Assembly: GCF_029233945.1 (NCBI RefSeq)
Contig: NZ_JARGOQ010000005.1
Coordinates: 1 to 57,071 of the forward strand
Direction of reading: 5' to 3'
DNA length: 57,071 bases
Source: Sneathiella sp.
GTDB lineage: Bacteria; Pseudomonadota; Alphaproteobacteria; Sneathiellales; Sneathiellaceae
Below, piece after piece: positions 44,124-52,727 of the stretch (the stretch's first letter is position 1; each line of letters opens with the position of its first letter). The notes under the pieces were generated by a model. The model worked only from the letters and a program-made list of their open reading frames with translations, searched no databases and had not been told where the DNA came from. Both the position numbers and the translations under genes were made by a program.

Positions 44124-44569
44124 TCGCTATCCGCCTCTTTCTTGAGAGCAAGGTCAAGCTTTCGCATCCAGTCCTTGATCCGAGCCTCATTCACGCCGAA
44201 ATCGCGATAGCCGTAATGAGCTCGGCTGAACACCGCAAGGGTTGAGCGGCCCGCCCCAAGATTGATAAAACGGGCCGTGATTGTATCCGGATATCCGATG
44301 AGTTTGGAATATTGAACATAGTCAACTTGCAGATCTTTGCCGATTTCCCGGCTACCAAGTTTTTCCGTTCGCGGTTCAGCGAGGGCAATCTCCTCGAACG
44401 AAGCGGCAAGGTTAGCCATATCGATTTCGAAGATTGGACTGATCGTTTTAGGGGGATACGGGCAATAGTCCGGCGGTGACATGAGATAGGTATTAGGTTT
44501 ACGAGGCTTCTTCAGTGATGAAAAATCCAGATCTGGCCTCTGGACATTTTTCAAAAGATTCTTCAACAT
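44120..44569 (-). CDS. DUF1499 domain-containing protein
   Basis: 149 residues. Segments PDLDFSSLKKPRKPNTYLMSPPDYCPYPPKTISPIFEIDMANLAASFEEIALAEPRTEKL and VDYVQYSKLIGYPDTITARFINLGAGRSTLAVFSRAHYGYRDFGVNEARIKDWM are characteristic of DUF1499, an alpha/beta family of unknown function. No signal peptide. It overlaps the sulfotransferase-like gene end by four bases. Confidence 0.88.
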   Translation of the reverse strand: MLKNLLKNVQRPDLDFSSLKKPRKPNTYLMSPPDYCPYPPKTISPIFEIDMANLAASFEEIALAEPRTEKLGSREIGKDLQVDYVQYSKLIGYPDTITARFINLGAGRSTLAVFSRAHYGYRDFGVNEARIKDWMRKLDLALKKEADSD

Positions 44570-44655
44570 TGAAAGGCTCTCTTTATATAAAATCCTATAT
44601 CCCCAATAGAAAATCCAGACTAGCGAATTATGATTAGAAAGTTCAAATAAATAAT

Positions 44656-45333
44656 ATGTTGGTGCGAGAAGAATTTAGCAGAGAACGGGTAGACGAGCTT
44701 ATTCGCGAAGCAAAACGCCATGGACCTTTTCACGCCCTGACCCATGAAGAGAGGGACGCTACCCGGCATGAATTTTTATCCGGAATAACAAAAGAAGAAG
44801 GGCTTTGGGTGTTCGGCTATGGCTCCCTCCTCTGGAACCCGGCTTTTCATTTCACCGAGTGGCAGCCCGCGCGCCTCCATGGTTTTCGCCGCCGTTTCTG
44901 CCTCCAGGCTTCGATCGGCAGGGGAAGCCCTGAAAAGCCGGGCCTGATGCTTGCTCTCGATCATGGCGGCTCCTGTAACGGGCGCGCCTTTCATATTGCA
45001 CCGGAAAAGATTGAGACTGAAACGGATATACTCTGGATGCGGGAAATGATTTCAGGCTCCTATGATGCCCGTCATGTCCATATGCGACTGCCGGACAGAA
45101 CCGTGAAGGGGCTGACATTTGTGATCAACCGGTCCCATCCGCGTTATCTTGCCAATATCAGTATGGAAGAAACCGCCCGCTTGCTCGCCTCTGGGGAGGG
45201 GCGTCTCGGGACCTGCCGCGATTACCTCAACAACACTGTCGCACATCTTGACGAGATGAAGGTGAAAGATCGCTACCTTCATGAGATACAGCAAAAAATG
45301 AAGGAGCTTGATCATCGCTCCGACATCACCTAA
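44656..45333 (+). CDS. ChaC-like gamma-glutamylcyclotransferase
   Basis: 225 residues. The GGCT-fold start WVFGYGSLLWNPAFHFTEWQPARLHGFRRRFCL is diagnostic, with ILWMREMISGSYDARHV supplying the region that holds the catalytic Glu in ChaC proteins. Members degrade glutathione or gamma-glutamyl peptides to 5-oxoproline. Cytoplasmic. No Shine-Dalgarno is visible before ATG 44656 and the 5' region is AT-rich. The glycosyltransferase gene follows by 39 bases. Confidence 0.9.
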   Translation: MLVREEFSRERVDELIREAKRHGPFHALTHEERDATRHEFLSGITKEEGLWVFGYGSLLWNPAFHFTEWQPARLHGFRRRFCLQASIGRGSPEKPGLMLALDHGGSCNGRAFHIAPEKIETETDILWMREMISGSYDARHVHMRLPDRTVKGLTFVINRSHPRYLANISMEETARLLASGEGRLGTCRDYLNNTVAHLDEMKVKDRYLHEIQQKMKELDHRSDIT

Positions 45334-45372
45334 CAATTCGCCTTCCGATTTTTTATGCGCGAGTAATACGCT

Positions 45373-46161
45373 TTGACAACCGAGCCTTCCAGCGATCTGC
45401 CGCCGATCTTTGTCATCAACCGGTCGAAGGACAGTCATCGCCGGGCGGATATGACGGAACGGCTTGCCAAAGTTGGGTTGACGCCGGTCTTTTTCGACGC
45501 TATCGACGGATATCAACTCGATATCCCAAATCTTGCTGACTATGACGGCGAGAAACGCCGCCGTTATTTCGGCAAGGATCTAAAGGCGGGAGAGATCGGC
45601 TGTCTCCTCTCTCATCGAGGCATTTACGAGAAAATGGTCGCCGAGAATATTCCGAAGGCACTCGTGTTGGAAGATGATGTTTTCCTCGCCGATGATTTCA
45701 AGGAGGTCTTGCGGGACATCCAGAAAACCCCTGTTCCCTGGGATTTGATCCGCTTTGTCGGGCATGGCAAGGTTTTCGATGTCGGATACCGGACCCTCGA
45801 TCCGCTCAATCATGGCTACAGCATTACGCGGGTACCAACCTCCCCGAGCGGCGCATACGCCTACCTGCTGACCCTGAATGCCGCTAACCGGCTGCTTCAC
45901 TTTATGCAAAGAAACTGGGTGCCCGTCGATATCATTCACAGCCGAGCCTGGCAGACACGCTTGGAGACCCTTCTGATCCATCCCTCTCCAGTTACTCCCG
46001 ATCTGGAAGGCCCCTCCACCATCGGGGATGAACGCTTCGATAGATCAAGGCAAATCAGCGGCCTCACGAAGCTGCTCCATCCATTTTACCGATTCTGGTA
46101 TAAGCTCAGCAACGGCGCGGGAAAGCGAATTGTTTATTATTTGACCTGGTTTCGGGATTGA
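45373..46161 (+). CDS. glycosyltransferase family 25 (LPS-type)
   Basis: 262 residues. GT25 signatures: PPIFVINRSKDSHRRADMTERLAKVGLTPVFFDAIDG, GEIGCLLSHRGIYEKMVAENIPKALVLEDDVFLADDFKEVL (with the acidic LEDD metal site) and SPSGAYAYLLTLNAANRLLHFM. Such enzymes add sugars to lipooligosaccharide or related glycans at the cytoplasmic face of the membrane. The start is the TTG at 45373; no closer ATG or GTG precedes the conserved region, and the upstream GAG is weak. Confidence 0.88.
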   Translation: MTTEPSSDLPPIFVINRSKDSHRRADMTERLAKVGLTPVFFDAIDGYQLDIPNLADYDGEKRRRYFGKDLKAGEIGCLLSHRGIYEKMVAENIPKALVLEDDVFLADDFKEVLRDIQKTPVPWDLIRFVGHGKVFDVGYRTLDPLNHGYSITRVPTSPSGAYAYLLTLNAANRLLHFMQRNWVPVDIIHSRAWQTRLETLLIHPSPVTPDLEGPSTIGDERFDRSRQISGLTKLLHPFYRFWYKLSNGAGKRIVYYLTWFRD

Positions 46162-46574
46162 AAATATCTATCGAGCGGATCAAGTCTGCTCACAATAGAA
46201 AATATTCGCATAGGGCGCTTATAGGCAAAGAAAGTATTTGCCTTGAGTTTAACCGGTCCCCTTAAAAACTCGCGCGATCAAAAATTTATCTCATCAATAC
46301 AATCAATATCTACAAAAATATTATGTAGAATAGATTCTGTTTTTGCTCATTTAATCACCATTAAATAATATAATAAACTCCTAACATTGAGCCGTGACAT
46401 TTAATATAGAAAAAATATGAGTAATATTTATTATTAAAGTAATACTAAAAATAATTTAATTAAAAATTAACTACAATTAAGTACAATTATATCTAGTACT
46501 TAGAGATATATTTCATATTACCAAGTACAGACGAAATTATTTCTAAAACACCAACATGAATTTGGAGAAAGAAA
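46162..46574. other. 413-bp very AT-rich intergenic region with inverted repeats
   Basis: This is the longest gap in the window and far more AT-rich than anything around it, with runs of A/T such as those at 46430-46480. It contains inverted repeats: CTACA at about 46310-46314 with TGTAG near 46324-46328, and ATATCT (46489-46494) with AGATAT (46504-46509). No gene is visible. It lies upstream of the PAS/MCP pair and presumably holds its promoter and regulatory sites. Confidence 0.65.
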
Positions 46575-47096
46575 GTGAACTATCCTGGACAAGAGGTTTA
46601 TTTTGATAAAAACGACCTGATTGTAAGTAAAACCGATCTTAAAGGACACATTACTTATGCAAATCATACCTTCCTGGAAATAGCAGGTTATGAGGAAAAT
46701 GAGGTTATCGGGAAACCGCACAACGTTATCCGGCACGGCAATATGCCGCGCGGCGTTTTCGACCTTTTTTGGAACACCATTGGGAAGGGGGAAGAGATTT
46801 TCGCCTATGTGGTAAATTCGACAAAGAACGGAGATCATTACTGGGTCATCGCCCATGTAACGCCAAGCTATCAAAATGGCAATGTTTCGGGATACCACTC
46901 CACCCGCCGCGTGCCCAACCCGCGAACAATCAAAGAGGTTATTGAGCCGCTTTACACAGAGTTGAACGACATCGAAAGCGCCTCTAGTAACCGCAAGGAA
47001 GGCATTCAGAAATCTGTTAGTCGCCTTGAGGAAATTTTGACGGAAAAAGGATTGAGCTACAACGAGTTTGCGGCATCCTTGATGAAGGAGCAGTAA
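46575..47096 (+). CDS. Aer-like PAS domain protein
   Basis: 173 residues. The PAS core resembles that of the aerotaxis receptor Aer: [53 protein letters not shown] and [34 protein letters not shown], including the NGDHYW and RHxxMP phrases linked to FAD binding in Aer. No HAMP, membrane or signalling domain follows; the C-terminus is a short helix. The chemoreceptor gene starts one base after the stop. The inferred role is a separate redox/oxygen-sensing subunit for that receptor. Start GTG 46575 with GGAGAAAG upstream. Confidence 0.88.
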   Translation: MNYPGQEVYFDKNDLIVSKTDLKGHITYANHTFLEIAGYEENEVIGKPHNVIRHGNMPRGVFDLFWNTIGKGEEIFAYVVNSTKNGDHYWVIAHVTPSYQNGNVSGYHSTRRVPNPRTIKEVIEPLYTELNDIESASSNRKEGIQKSVSRLEEILTEKGLSYNEFAASLMKEQ

Positions 47097-47097
47097 G

Positions 47098-48222
47098 ATG
47101 AACATGGAACTGAAAATAGACGCAACCGACACTTTGGGCGTTGCTCCTGAGCGCTTGCAGGAAATCCTGGAAGTCGCGGACAACATCTGTCTTGGCAATT
47201 TTGAAAGCCGGATAAAGAATATTCCGGCTGAAGAAGGAATGGAACGCACGCTCTGCACTAAGATCAACGAAATGATCGACCGTGCCGATGCTTACTTGCG
47301 CGAATCCACGGCTTGTCTAGGCTTTATTGCGGAAAATCAGTATTTCCGTCGTATCGCTCCGGAAGGGCTATTGGGCTCTTATGGCGTGGCTGTCGATAAA
47401 ATCAACCGCGCCGCAGATGGTGTTGAGAAAAAAATATCGAAGTTCCACGATGCCGTCACTGCTATTACAACAGCGGCAGGCCAATTGAACACCAGCGCTC
47501 AGTTCATGGGCGACACGGTCAAAAGCACCAGCGAGAAGACAGCGGCCGTTGCCGCCGCCGCAGAAGAGGCTGGCCAGAACACACAAACGGTCGCTTCAGC
47601 CGCTGAGGAACTCAACTCCTCCATTCAAGAGATCAACCGCCAAGTCACCAGCTCAGCGACTATGTCCGGTGAAGCCGTAGCGCAATCTAAAGAAGTCAAT
47701 GATATGGTTGCAAGTCTTTCAGCTGCATCGGAAGAGATTGGCAACGTGGTCAAACTGATCAATAATATCGCCGGGCAAACCAAACTCCTAGCTTTGAATG
47801 CCACAATCGAAGCCGCGCGCGCGGGAGACGCCGGCAAAGGCTTCGCGGTTGTCGCAAGTGAAGTCAAGAGCCTATCCGCAGAGACGGAAAAGGCAACGGA
47901 AGGGATCAGACTACAAGTCGAAGCAATTCAGAAGGCGGCGACAACCGCCGTAGGCTCTATCTCTGACATTAGCAAATCCATTTCCAGTATTAACGAGGTG
48001 TCTTCGGCTATTGCGTCCGCTGTTGAAGAACAAGGTGCCGCAACGCAGGAAATTTCCCGAAATGTACAAGAGGCTGCCTCGGGCGTCCAGCAAGTCACCA
48101 CCAATGTTGGCATCGTAAATGACAATGTCAAAGAGGTCAGTACCAGCTCTGAACAGCTGGTAAGCGTTGCGAGTGAACTCACGCATCAGGCGGAGCTTCT
48201 TACAGAAGCCCTGAACAGCTAA
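47098..48222 (+). CDS. soluble methyl-accepting chemotaxis protein
   Basis: 374 residues without membrane segments. The N-terminal part ([56 protein letters not shown]) resembles the linker found after Aer-type PAS domains. The signalling hairpin tip reads [48 protein letters not shown], which contacts CheA and CheW. There is no C-terminal CheR/CheB tethering pentapeptide; it ends [14 protein letters not shown]. With no membrane anchor or ligand domain, it is probably driven by the PAS protein. A strong terminator begins 30 bases after the stop. Confidence 0.92.
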   Translation: MNMELKIDATDTLGVAPERLQEILEVADNICLGNFESRIKNIPAEEGMERTLCTKINEMIDRADAYLRESTACLGFIAENQYFRRIAPEGLLGSYGVAVDKINRAADGVEKKISKFHDAVTAITTAAGQLNTSAQFMGDTVKSTSEKTAAVAAAAEEAGQNTQTVASAAEELNSSIQEINRQVTSSATMSGEAVAQSKEVNDMVASLSAASEEIGNVVKLINNIAGQTKLLALNATIEAARAGDAGKGFAVVASEVKSLSAETEKATEGIRLQVEAIQKAATTAVGSISDISKSISSINEVSSAIASAVEEQGAATQEISRNVQEAASGVQQVTTNVGIVNDNVKEVSTSSEQLVSVASELTHQAELLTEALNS

Positions 48223-48252
48223 TAGCAGTTAGTACAATCTCACCCCACATGA

Positions 48253-48282
48253 TGAGGCGGCTTTTGACCGCCTCATTTTTTT
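48253..48282 (+). terminator. intrinsic terminator after the MCP gene
   Basis: TGAGGCGG (48253-48260) and CCGCCTCA (48268-48275) form a perfect 8-bp GC-rich stem with a seven-base loop, followed by seven T residues (48276-48282). There is no matching T-run on the opposite strand, so it serves the plus-strand PAS/MCP transcript only. Confidence 0.9.
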
Positions 48283-48297
48283 GACAGCCTAGTCACC

Positions 48298-49542
48298 TTA
48301 AATCGGCAAAAAACCGGAAATCAACAGGGCTACGCTAAAAAGAACTCCCATTACCGGCACCCAGAACGGCACAACAAACACGCCATCCATCGGCTGTTGC
48401 CCAGTCATTTTCAGACGGATCAACGCAAGATTCACCCCCGAAAACACAATCAGGACAATCGTAGATGTTGCCTCCGCTAACTGTGTAATCGGGAGAAGAG
48501 TTGCAAAGACCAACACAAGCGCAACAATCACGGCTGTCGCAATAAGCGGCGTTCCTGTCACGGGATTAACGGCTGAAAGAAAGGACGGCAGGCTTTTTTG
48601 CACAGACAACCCATATATCACCCGGGAGGCCATGATGATCTGGATCAGCACACCGTTGGTCGTCGCAACAATGGCAATCAGGCGGAAGGTGCCCGATGCG
48701 GCGTTTCCCGCTGTCTCGAAGACAAGAGCAAGCGGCGCGGCTGATTCCGCAAGGTCCGCCATGGGCACCACAAGAACGACGACGGAAACGACAAGAAAGT
48801 AAAGGATCGTCGCAATCAGGAGTGTGAGAATAATGCCGCGCGGCATATTTCTGTGAGGCTCAATCACTTCCTCCGCAACATTCGCGATATCTTCAAATCC
48901 GACGAAGGCAAAAAAGGCGAGCAGGCTTGCCGAAATTATACCGCCCCAGACAACATCGTCAAATGGCGGCAGCAAGGTATCGATGTTTAACAAAATGTCC
49001 GGCTCTGTGCTCACACCAAAGTAAATGACCAACCCCAACCCCGCAATCTCGACCGCTGTGAAAACAGCAGCGATAAACACGGATTCAAGTATCCCCCATG
49101 CCGCAATGACGCCAACAATCAATATAATTACGATTGTCAGCAGTGGCCGGGGCAGCGGAATAATCTCCCCGACATAGGCCGCCGCGCCGATTGAAACCGC
49201 CGCAGAGGAGACAATGCCCGACGAGGCGACCAACAGCCCGACAATCAGTGTCAGGATGCCGGAATTAAACCCCGCCCTTACATAGGCGGCCTCCCCCGCA
49301 CTAACAGGATGTCGGGTTGACAGCTCGGCGTATGTAAAGCCGGTAAAGGCAACCACGGCAGCGGCCACCAGGAATGAAATCGGGGCGTAGACCCCGGCCC
49401 GCGCCGCCGTTGTTCCAACAAGCACATAAATCCCGGCGCCAATTGTCACGCCGAGGCCATAAAGAATGAGGAGAGGGAGTGTAAGCTTTCGCCTTAGCTC
49501 CGCCGGTCTTGTCACCGCGTCATTCCCATCCACATCCTGCAC
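48298..49542 (-). CDS. APC family amino acid permease
   Basis: 414 residues, about 12 membrane segments. The opening LRRKLTLPLLILYGLGVTIGAGIYVLVGTTAARAGVYAPISFLVAAAVVAFTGFTYAELSTRHPVSAGEAAYV is the APC signature, and SLLAFFAFVGFEDIANVAEEVIEPHRNMPRGIILTLLIATILY matches the conserved central loop. It probably imports amino acids or polyamines in symport with protons. Start GTG 49542 with AGGG eight bases upstream. It is divergent from the APH/kinase gene. Confidence 0.92.
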   Translation of the reverse strand: MQDVDGNDAVTRPAELRRKLTLPLLILYGLGVTIGAGIYVLVGTTAARAGVYAPISFLVAAAVVAFTGFTYAELSTRHPVSAGEAAYVRAGFNSGILTLIVGLLVASSGIVSSAAVSIGAAAYVGEIIPLPRPLLTIVIILIVGVIAAWGILESVFIAAVFTAVEIAGLGLVIYFGVSTEPDILLNIDTLLPPFDDVVWGGIISASLLAFFAFVGFEDIANVAEEVIEPHRNMPRGIILTLLIATILYFLVVSVVVLVVPMADLAESAAPLALVFETAGNAASGTFRLIAIVATTNGVLIQIIMASRVIYGLSVQKSLPSFLSAVNPVTGTPLIATAVIVALVLVFATLLPITQLAEATSTIVLIVFSGVNLALIRLKMTGQQPMDGVFVVPFWVPVMGVLFSVALLISGFLPI

Positions 49543-49866
49543 ATCAAAACCCTGACGCTTGGGGTATCTTACTATCCATCATTAAGCGGCCCATTTTGTT
49601 CAATCGCATTTGATATTAGCATATCCTTCATCGCCTATTTTGAGGTAAATCAACTCTTCCAATAAAATTTGCCAATGGTGGCCCGCCTACCCATTCTGGC
49701 CCGTGAAAACTCTCTCGACAGAGCGGAAGTAAAGTGCGAACCTTTTCAAATGGTTTGCGTACAAACTAAAGTACGAAAGCCGCAGTCAAGGAAATGCGGG
49801 AGCAAAAGCCAGCACATCCATATTCCCGTCATCTATTTGAAAGCTCACTGGGATATAAACGTGAGA
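49543..49866. other. 324-bp divergent intergenic region
   Basis: It lies between the APC permease (minus) and the APH/kinase gene (plus). An open frame from 49669 runs into the kinase gene, but its encoded leader has no similarity to the family and no Shine-Dalgarno, so I treat it as non-coding. No hairpin or clear promoter stands out. Confidence 0.5.
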
Positions 49867-51432
49867 ATGAACGAGAAAGCTCAGAACATATCGCAGCGAG
49901 AGGTTATCGCGTTTCTTCAAAACCCGGAGAGCTATCCAGCCAAACCAGATACCGTCGATATACATGAAACCCATGGCGCAATGGTCTTTCTTGCGGGTGA
50001 CATGGCCTATAAAATAAAGAAAGCGATCAAATTTCCCTATATGGATTTCTCCACGCTTGCAAAGCGGCGGCATTTTTGCGAACGAGAAATAGCCATTAAT
50101 CAGCCCACCGCCCCGGAAATCTATCTCGGTCTTGTCACTATCACGAAGGAGGCGGATGGCTGCCTGATGCTCGACGGATCCGGGCAAATTGTCGAATGGG
50201 CCGTCAAGATGAGACGATTTGATCAGGAGATGATGCTGGATCAACTCCCGCACGACAAGGTAACAGAAAAAGCACTGATCGAGAGGCTGGCGAAGGCGGT
50301 TTTTGATTACCACCAGCACGCGCCCGCTGAGAGAGCGTCGGATGGTCCCGGGCGGATTCAGCTATTGATAGATGAGCTAAAGGATAGCTTTCGCAAGTCA
50401 CCAGAAATATTCCCGAAGGGGGAAGCCACGCAGTTCGCATCAATGGCAGAGGAACATTTATCTCATGCCCATTATTGCCTGCGCCTTCGGGGACGCCGGG
50501 GATTTATCCGCCGCTGCCATGGCGACCTGCATCTTCGTAATATTGTCCTGATGGATGAAAAGCCCGTTCTTTTTGACGCGTTGGAGTTTGACGAGGAACT
50601 GGCAACGATTGATACCCTCTATGATCTTGCCTTCCTTCTCATGGATCTTGACCAGCGGCACATGAGCCCAAGCGCAAACCAACTGCTGAACCGATATCTT
50701 TATCTGTCCCGCGCGCTGGAGGATATATACGGCATGAAAGCCATGCCACTCTTCCTTGCAATCCGCGCCGGAATACGGGCCATGGTCGCAAATGATCACG
50801 CACAGCAGCTCTCCGGCGGGGTAGCGGATGAGGAACGGACAACGGCGAAGGAATATTTTTCCACCGCCATGCAGTATCTATCTCCAAAAAAGCCCGCGCT
50901 GGTGGCAATTGGCGGATTCTCGGGTACAGGGAAAACCACCCTTGCCTCATTGCTTGCAGGCACGCTGGAACAGGCACCGGGGTTCCTGCATTTCCGCACG
51001 GATCTTGAGCGAAAAGCGCTCTTTAATGTGCCCGAGACGGAACGGCTGGCCCCATCTAGCTATACGCAGGAAGTGAGCGATCAGGTTTATGCCAAACTGC
51101 TGCGCAAAGCCCGGATTGGCCTGAAAGCCAGGCAGCGGATCATTGTTGATGCCGTCTTCTCCAAGGAGAGGGAAAGAGAGGATTTTGAATCTCTCGCCAA
51201 AGAGCTGGGCGTTCCTTTTATTGGTATCTGGCTTGAGGCAGACGAAAAAGTAATTTCAGCGCGGGTTGAGGCCCGAAAGGGCGATGCCTCCGATGCGACA
51301 CCAGCGGTCGTGCACCAACAGATAGAACGCGGTGTTTCCGGTCTGACATGGCATCGGATCAATGCAGGCGGGACCGCGGCCGACAGCCTCCGGCAGGTGC
51401 TCAACATACCCGAAATCTCGGATATCGATTAA
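49867..51432 (+). CDS. bifunctional aminoglycoside phosphotransferase-like / P-loop kinase protein
   Basis: 521 residues. The N-terminal half is a choline/APH-like kinase fold (MVFLAGDMAYKIKKAIKFPYMDFSTLAKRRHFCEREIAIN) with the catalytic loop GFIRRCHGDLHLRNIVLMDEKPVLFDALEFDEELATIDTLYDLAFLLMDL. The C-terminal half is a P-loop nucleotide kinase (LVAIGGFSGTGKTTLASLLAGTLEQA) with an RQRIIVDAVFSKEREREDF segment. Such fusions are common and uncharacterised; antibiotic resistance is not implied. Cytoplasmic. The ATG at 49867 fits the family start; a GTG at 49861 is possible. It converges on the ABC operon with five bases between stops. Confidence 0.87.
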   Translation: MNEKAQNISQREVIAFLQNPESYPAKPDTVDIHETHGAMVFLAGDMAYKIKKAIKFPYMDFSTLAKRRHFCEREIAINQPTAPEIYLGLVTITKEADGCLMLDGSGQIVEWAVKMRRFDQEMMLDQLPHDKVTEKALIERLAKAVFDYHQHAPAERASDGPGRIQLLIDELKDSFRKSPEIFPKGEATQFASMAEEHLSHAHYCLRLRGRRGFIRRCHGDLHLRNIVLMDEKPVLFDALEFDEELATIDTLYDLAFLLMDLDQRHMSPSANQLLNRYLYLSRALEDIYGMKAMPLFLAIRAGIRAMVANDHAQQLSGGVADEERTTAKEYFSTAMQYLSPKKPALVAIGGFSGTGKTTLASLLAGTLEQAPGFLHFRTDLERKALFNVPETERLAPSSYTQEVSDQVYAKLLRKARIGLKARQRIIVDAVFSKEREREDFESLAKELGVPFIGIWLEADEKVISARVEARKGDASDATPAVVHQQIERGVSGLTWHRINAGGTAADSLRQVLNIPEISDID

Positions 51433-51437
51433 CCTTC

Positions 51438-52727
51438 CTAGTCTTCCTTCGGGGCCGCTTTATCGAGATTTTGTGGCGCAAAAACATCTCCAAATGCCCC
51501 TTTGCCGGGGCTCTTGGTTGGTTCCTGAGGTTTTACCGCGCCTGGCCCGCTCTTATCGAGATTGCCCGGATCAAACACATTGCCAAAAGCCCCTTTTCCC
51601 GGGCTTTGTGTGGCTGGTGCGGCTGACTTGCTGCCCCCGAACACATCCGGACCCTGGTGCTGTTTCTGCTGTAGTTCGAGCTGGCGCTTTTCTCGAATGG
51701 CCTTGATCCGCTCTTCCTGGATAAGGCGCTTTTGCTCGCGTACATCCATTTTGCAGACATCCGGGCTGTAGCTCTGGGCGAACCAGAGGGTTGAGGCCCC
51801 GCCGAGCGTCAAAAGTACGAGTATAATTGCAGCCGGATTGCCGCGAAAAATCTTCGGTAGCTGAAATCCGCCTGAGACCGCCGCGACCGGCGCGCCATTG
51901 GCGAGCGCAAGTTGCTGCCGTCGGCGGTAAATTTCGTGGGCGAGCGCACCGAGAATAGTCAGCACGATAATGATAAAGGCAAGCGCGGAAATGGACGGGT
52001 TAATCCCATATCTGACCTTCTGCGCAAGCTCAATGGTCAGGGTTGGAAACTTACCAAAAGTGAAGGTTGTCGTATTGTAGTTCTCAAACGACGCCAAAAA
52101 AGCGAGGACCGCCGCCGAACCTATGGCGGGCTTCATAAAGGGCAGCAAAATCTTTCGGAAGGCCTGCACCTGCGTTGCCCCAAGATCAAGCGCCGCCTCC
52201 GTCAGGCCCGTATCGAAGCGCTGCAGCCGGGCGATAAAGACGAGCATGCAATATGACGCGATAAAAGTCGACTGGCCCAGAATAGTGAGGAAGATACCGT
52301 TATGCAGAATGCCCCCGCTACTCATGCCGAGCATGATGCTGATCCGGTCCCAAAACACGAGGGTGGAAATACCGAGCACCACCCCCGGGATAAGGATCGG
52401 CGCAATAACGATAGTATAGTATGTCGCCCTCAGTTTCGGCCAGATCTGCGTTAGCATCAGGGCGCCGGCAAGCCCCATGATCACGGAGAGAATAACGGTG
52501 CCAATGCCGATAATGAGGCTATTCTCGATGCCGTTCAATATCCGCTCATCATGGGCGAGAACGTCGAACCATTCGAAGGTCAGGCATTCCCAGGGCGTCA
52601 GTTTCGGGAAAGACGGGGAATTGAAGGCGGTAATGCTCATAACGACGAGCGGGCCCAGCAAATATCCAAAAAAGACGACGAGATAGGCGGCAAGAATGAA
52701 TTTGAGGAGAATATTGTTGGTCTTCAT
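51438..52727 (-). CDS. polyamine-type ABC transporter permease with C-terminal extension (PotC/PotI-like)
   Basis: 429 residues, well over the roughly 270 usual for this family. Residues 1-265 are the normal permease with six spans and the EAA loop TEAALDLGATQVQAFRKILLPFMKP. After this come a linker, an extra hydrophobic segment at 298-316 (PAAIILVLLTLGGASTLWF), a charged helix (REQKRLIQEERIKAIREKRQLELQQKQ) and a Pro/Gly-rich tail with two near-identical 18-residue repeats beginning SPGKGAFG at 375 and 406. If the extra segment spans the membrane, the tail is periplasmic. The frame is uninterrupted and the start overlaps the upstream permease by four bases, so this is not an assembly artefact. 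Confidence 0.88.
   Translation of the reverse strand: MKTNNILLKFILAAYLVVFFGYLLGPLVVMSITAFNSPSFPKLTPWECLTFEWFDVLAHDERILNGIENSLIIGIGTVILSVIMGLAGALMLTQIWPKLRATYYTIVIAPILIPGVVLGISTLVFWDRISIMLGMSSGGILHNGIFLTILGQSTFIASYCMLVFIARLQRFDTGLTEAALDLGATQVQAFRKILLPFMKPAIGSAAVLAFLASFENYNTTTFTFGKFPTLTIELAQKVRYGINPSISALAFIIIVLTILGALAHEIYRRRQQLALANGAPVAAVSGGFQLPKIFRGNPAAIILVLLTLGGASTLWFAQSYSPDVCKMDVREQKRLIQEERIKAIREKRQLELQQKQHQGPDVFGGSKSAAPATQSPGKGAFGNVFDPGNLDKSGPGAVKPQEPTKSPGKGAFGDVFAPQNLDKAAPKED
51459..51605 (-). repeat. two-copy coding repeat in the permease tail
   Basis: Two 18-codon units, 51552-51605 and 51459-51512, encode SPGKGAFGNVFDPGNLDK and SPGKGAFGDVFAPQNLDK. They differ at three residues and are 93 bases apart. 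An earlier GPDVFGG at residues 359-365 may be a decayed third unit. Confidence 0.85.

Noticed and set aside
46518-47267. A 249-codon minus-strand frame over the PAS gene
   Set aside because: Antisense to a clear Aer-like PAS domain; no ribosome site.
49669-49866. N-terminal extension of the APH/kinase protein
   Set aside because: The leader is unlike the family and has no ribosome site; the family start is at about 49867.
49867-51432. Calling the APH-like gene an antibiotic resistance determinant
   Set aside because: The APH fold is shared by many kinases, and the fusion to a P-loop kinase is a common uncharacterised architecture with no resistance link visible here.
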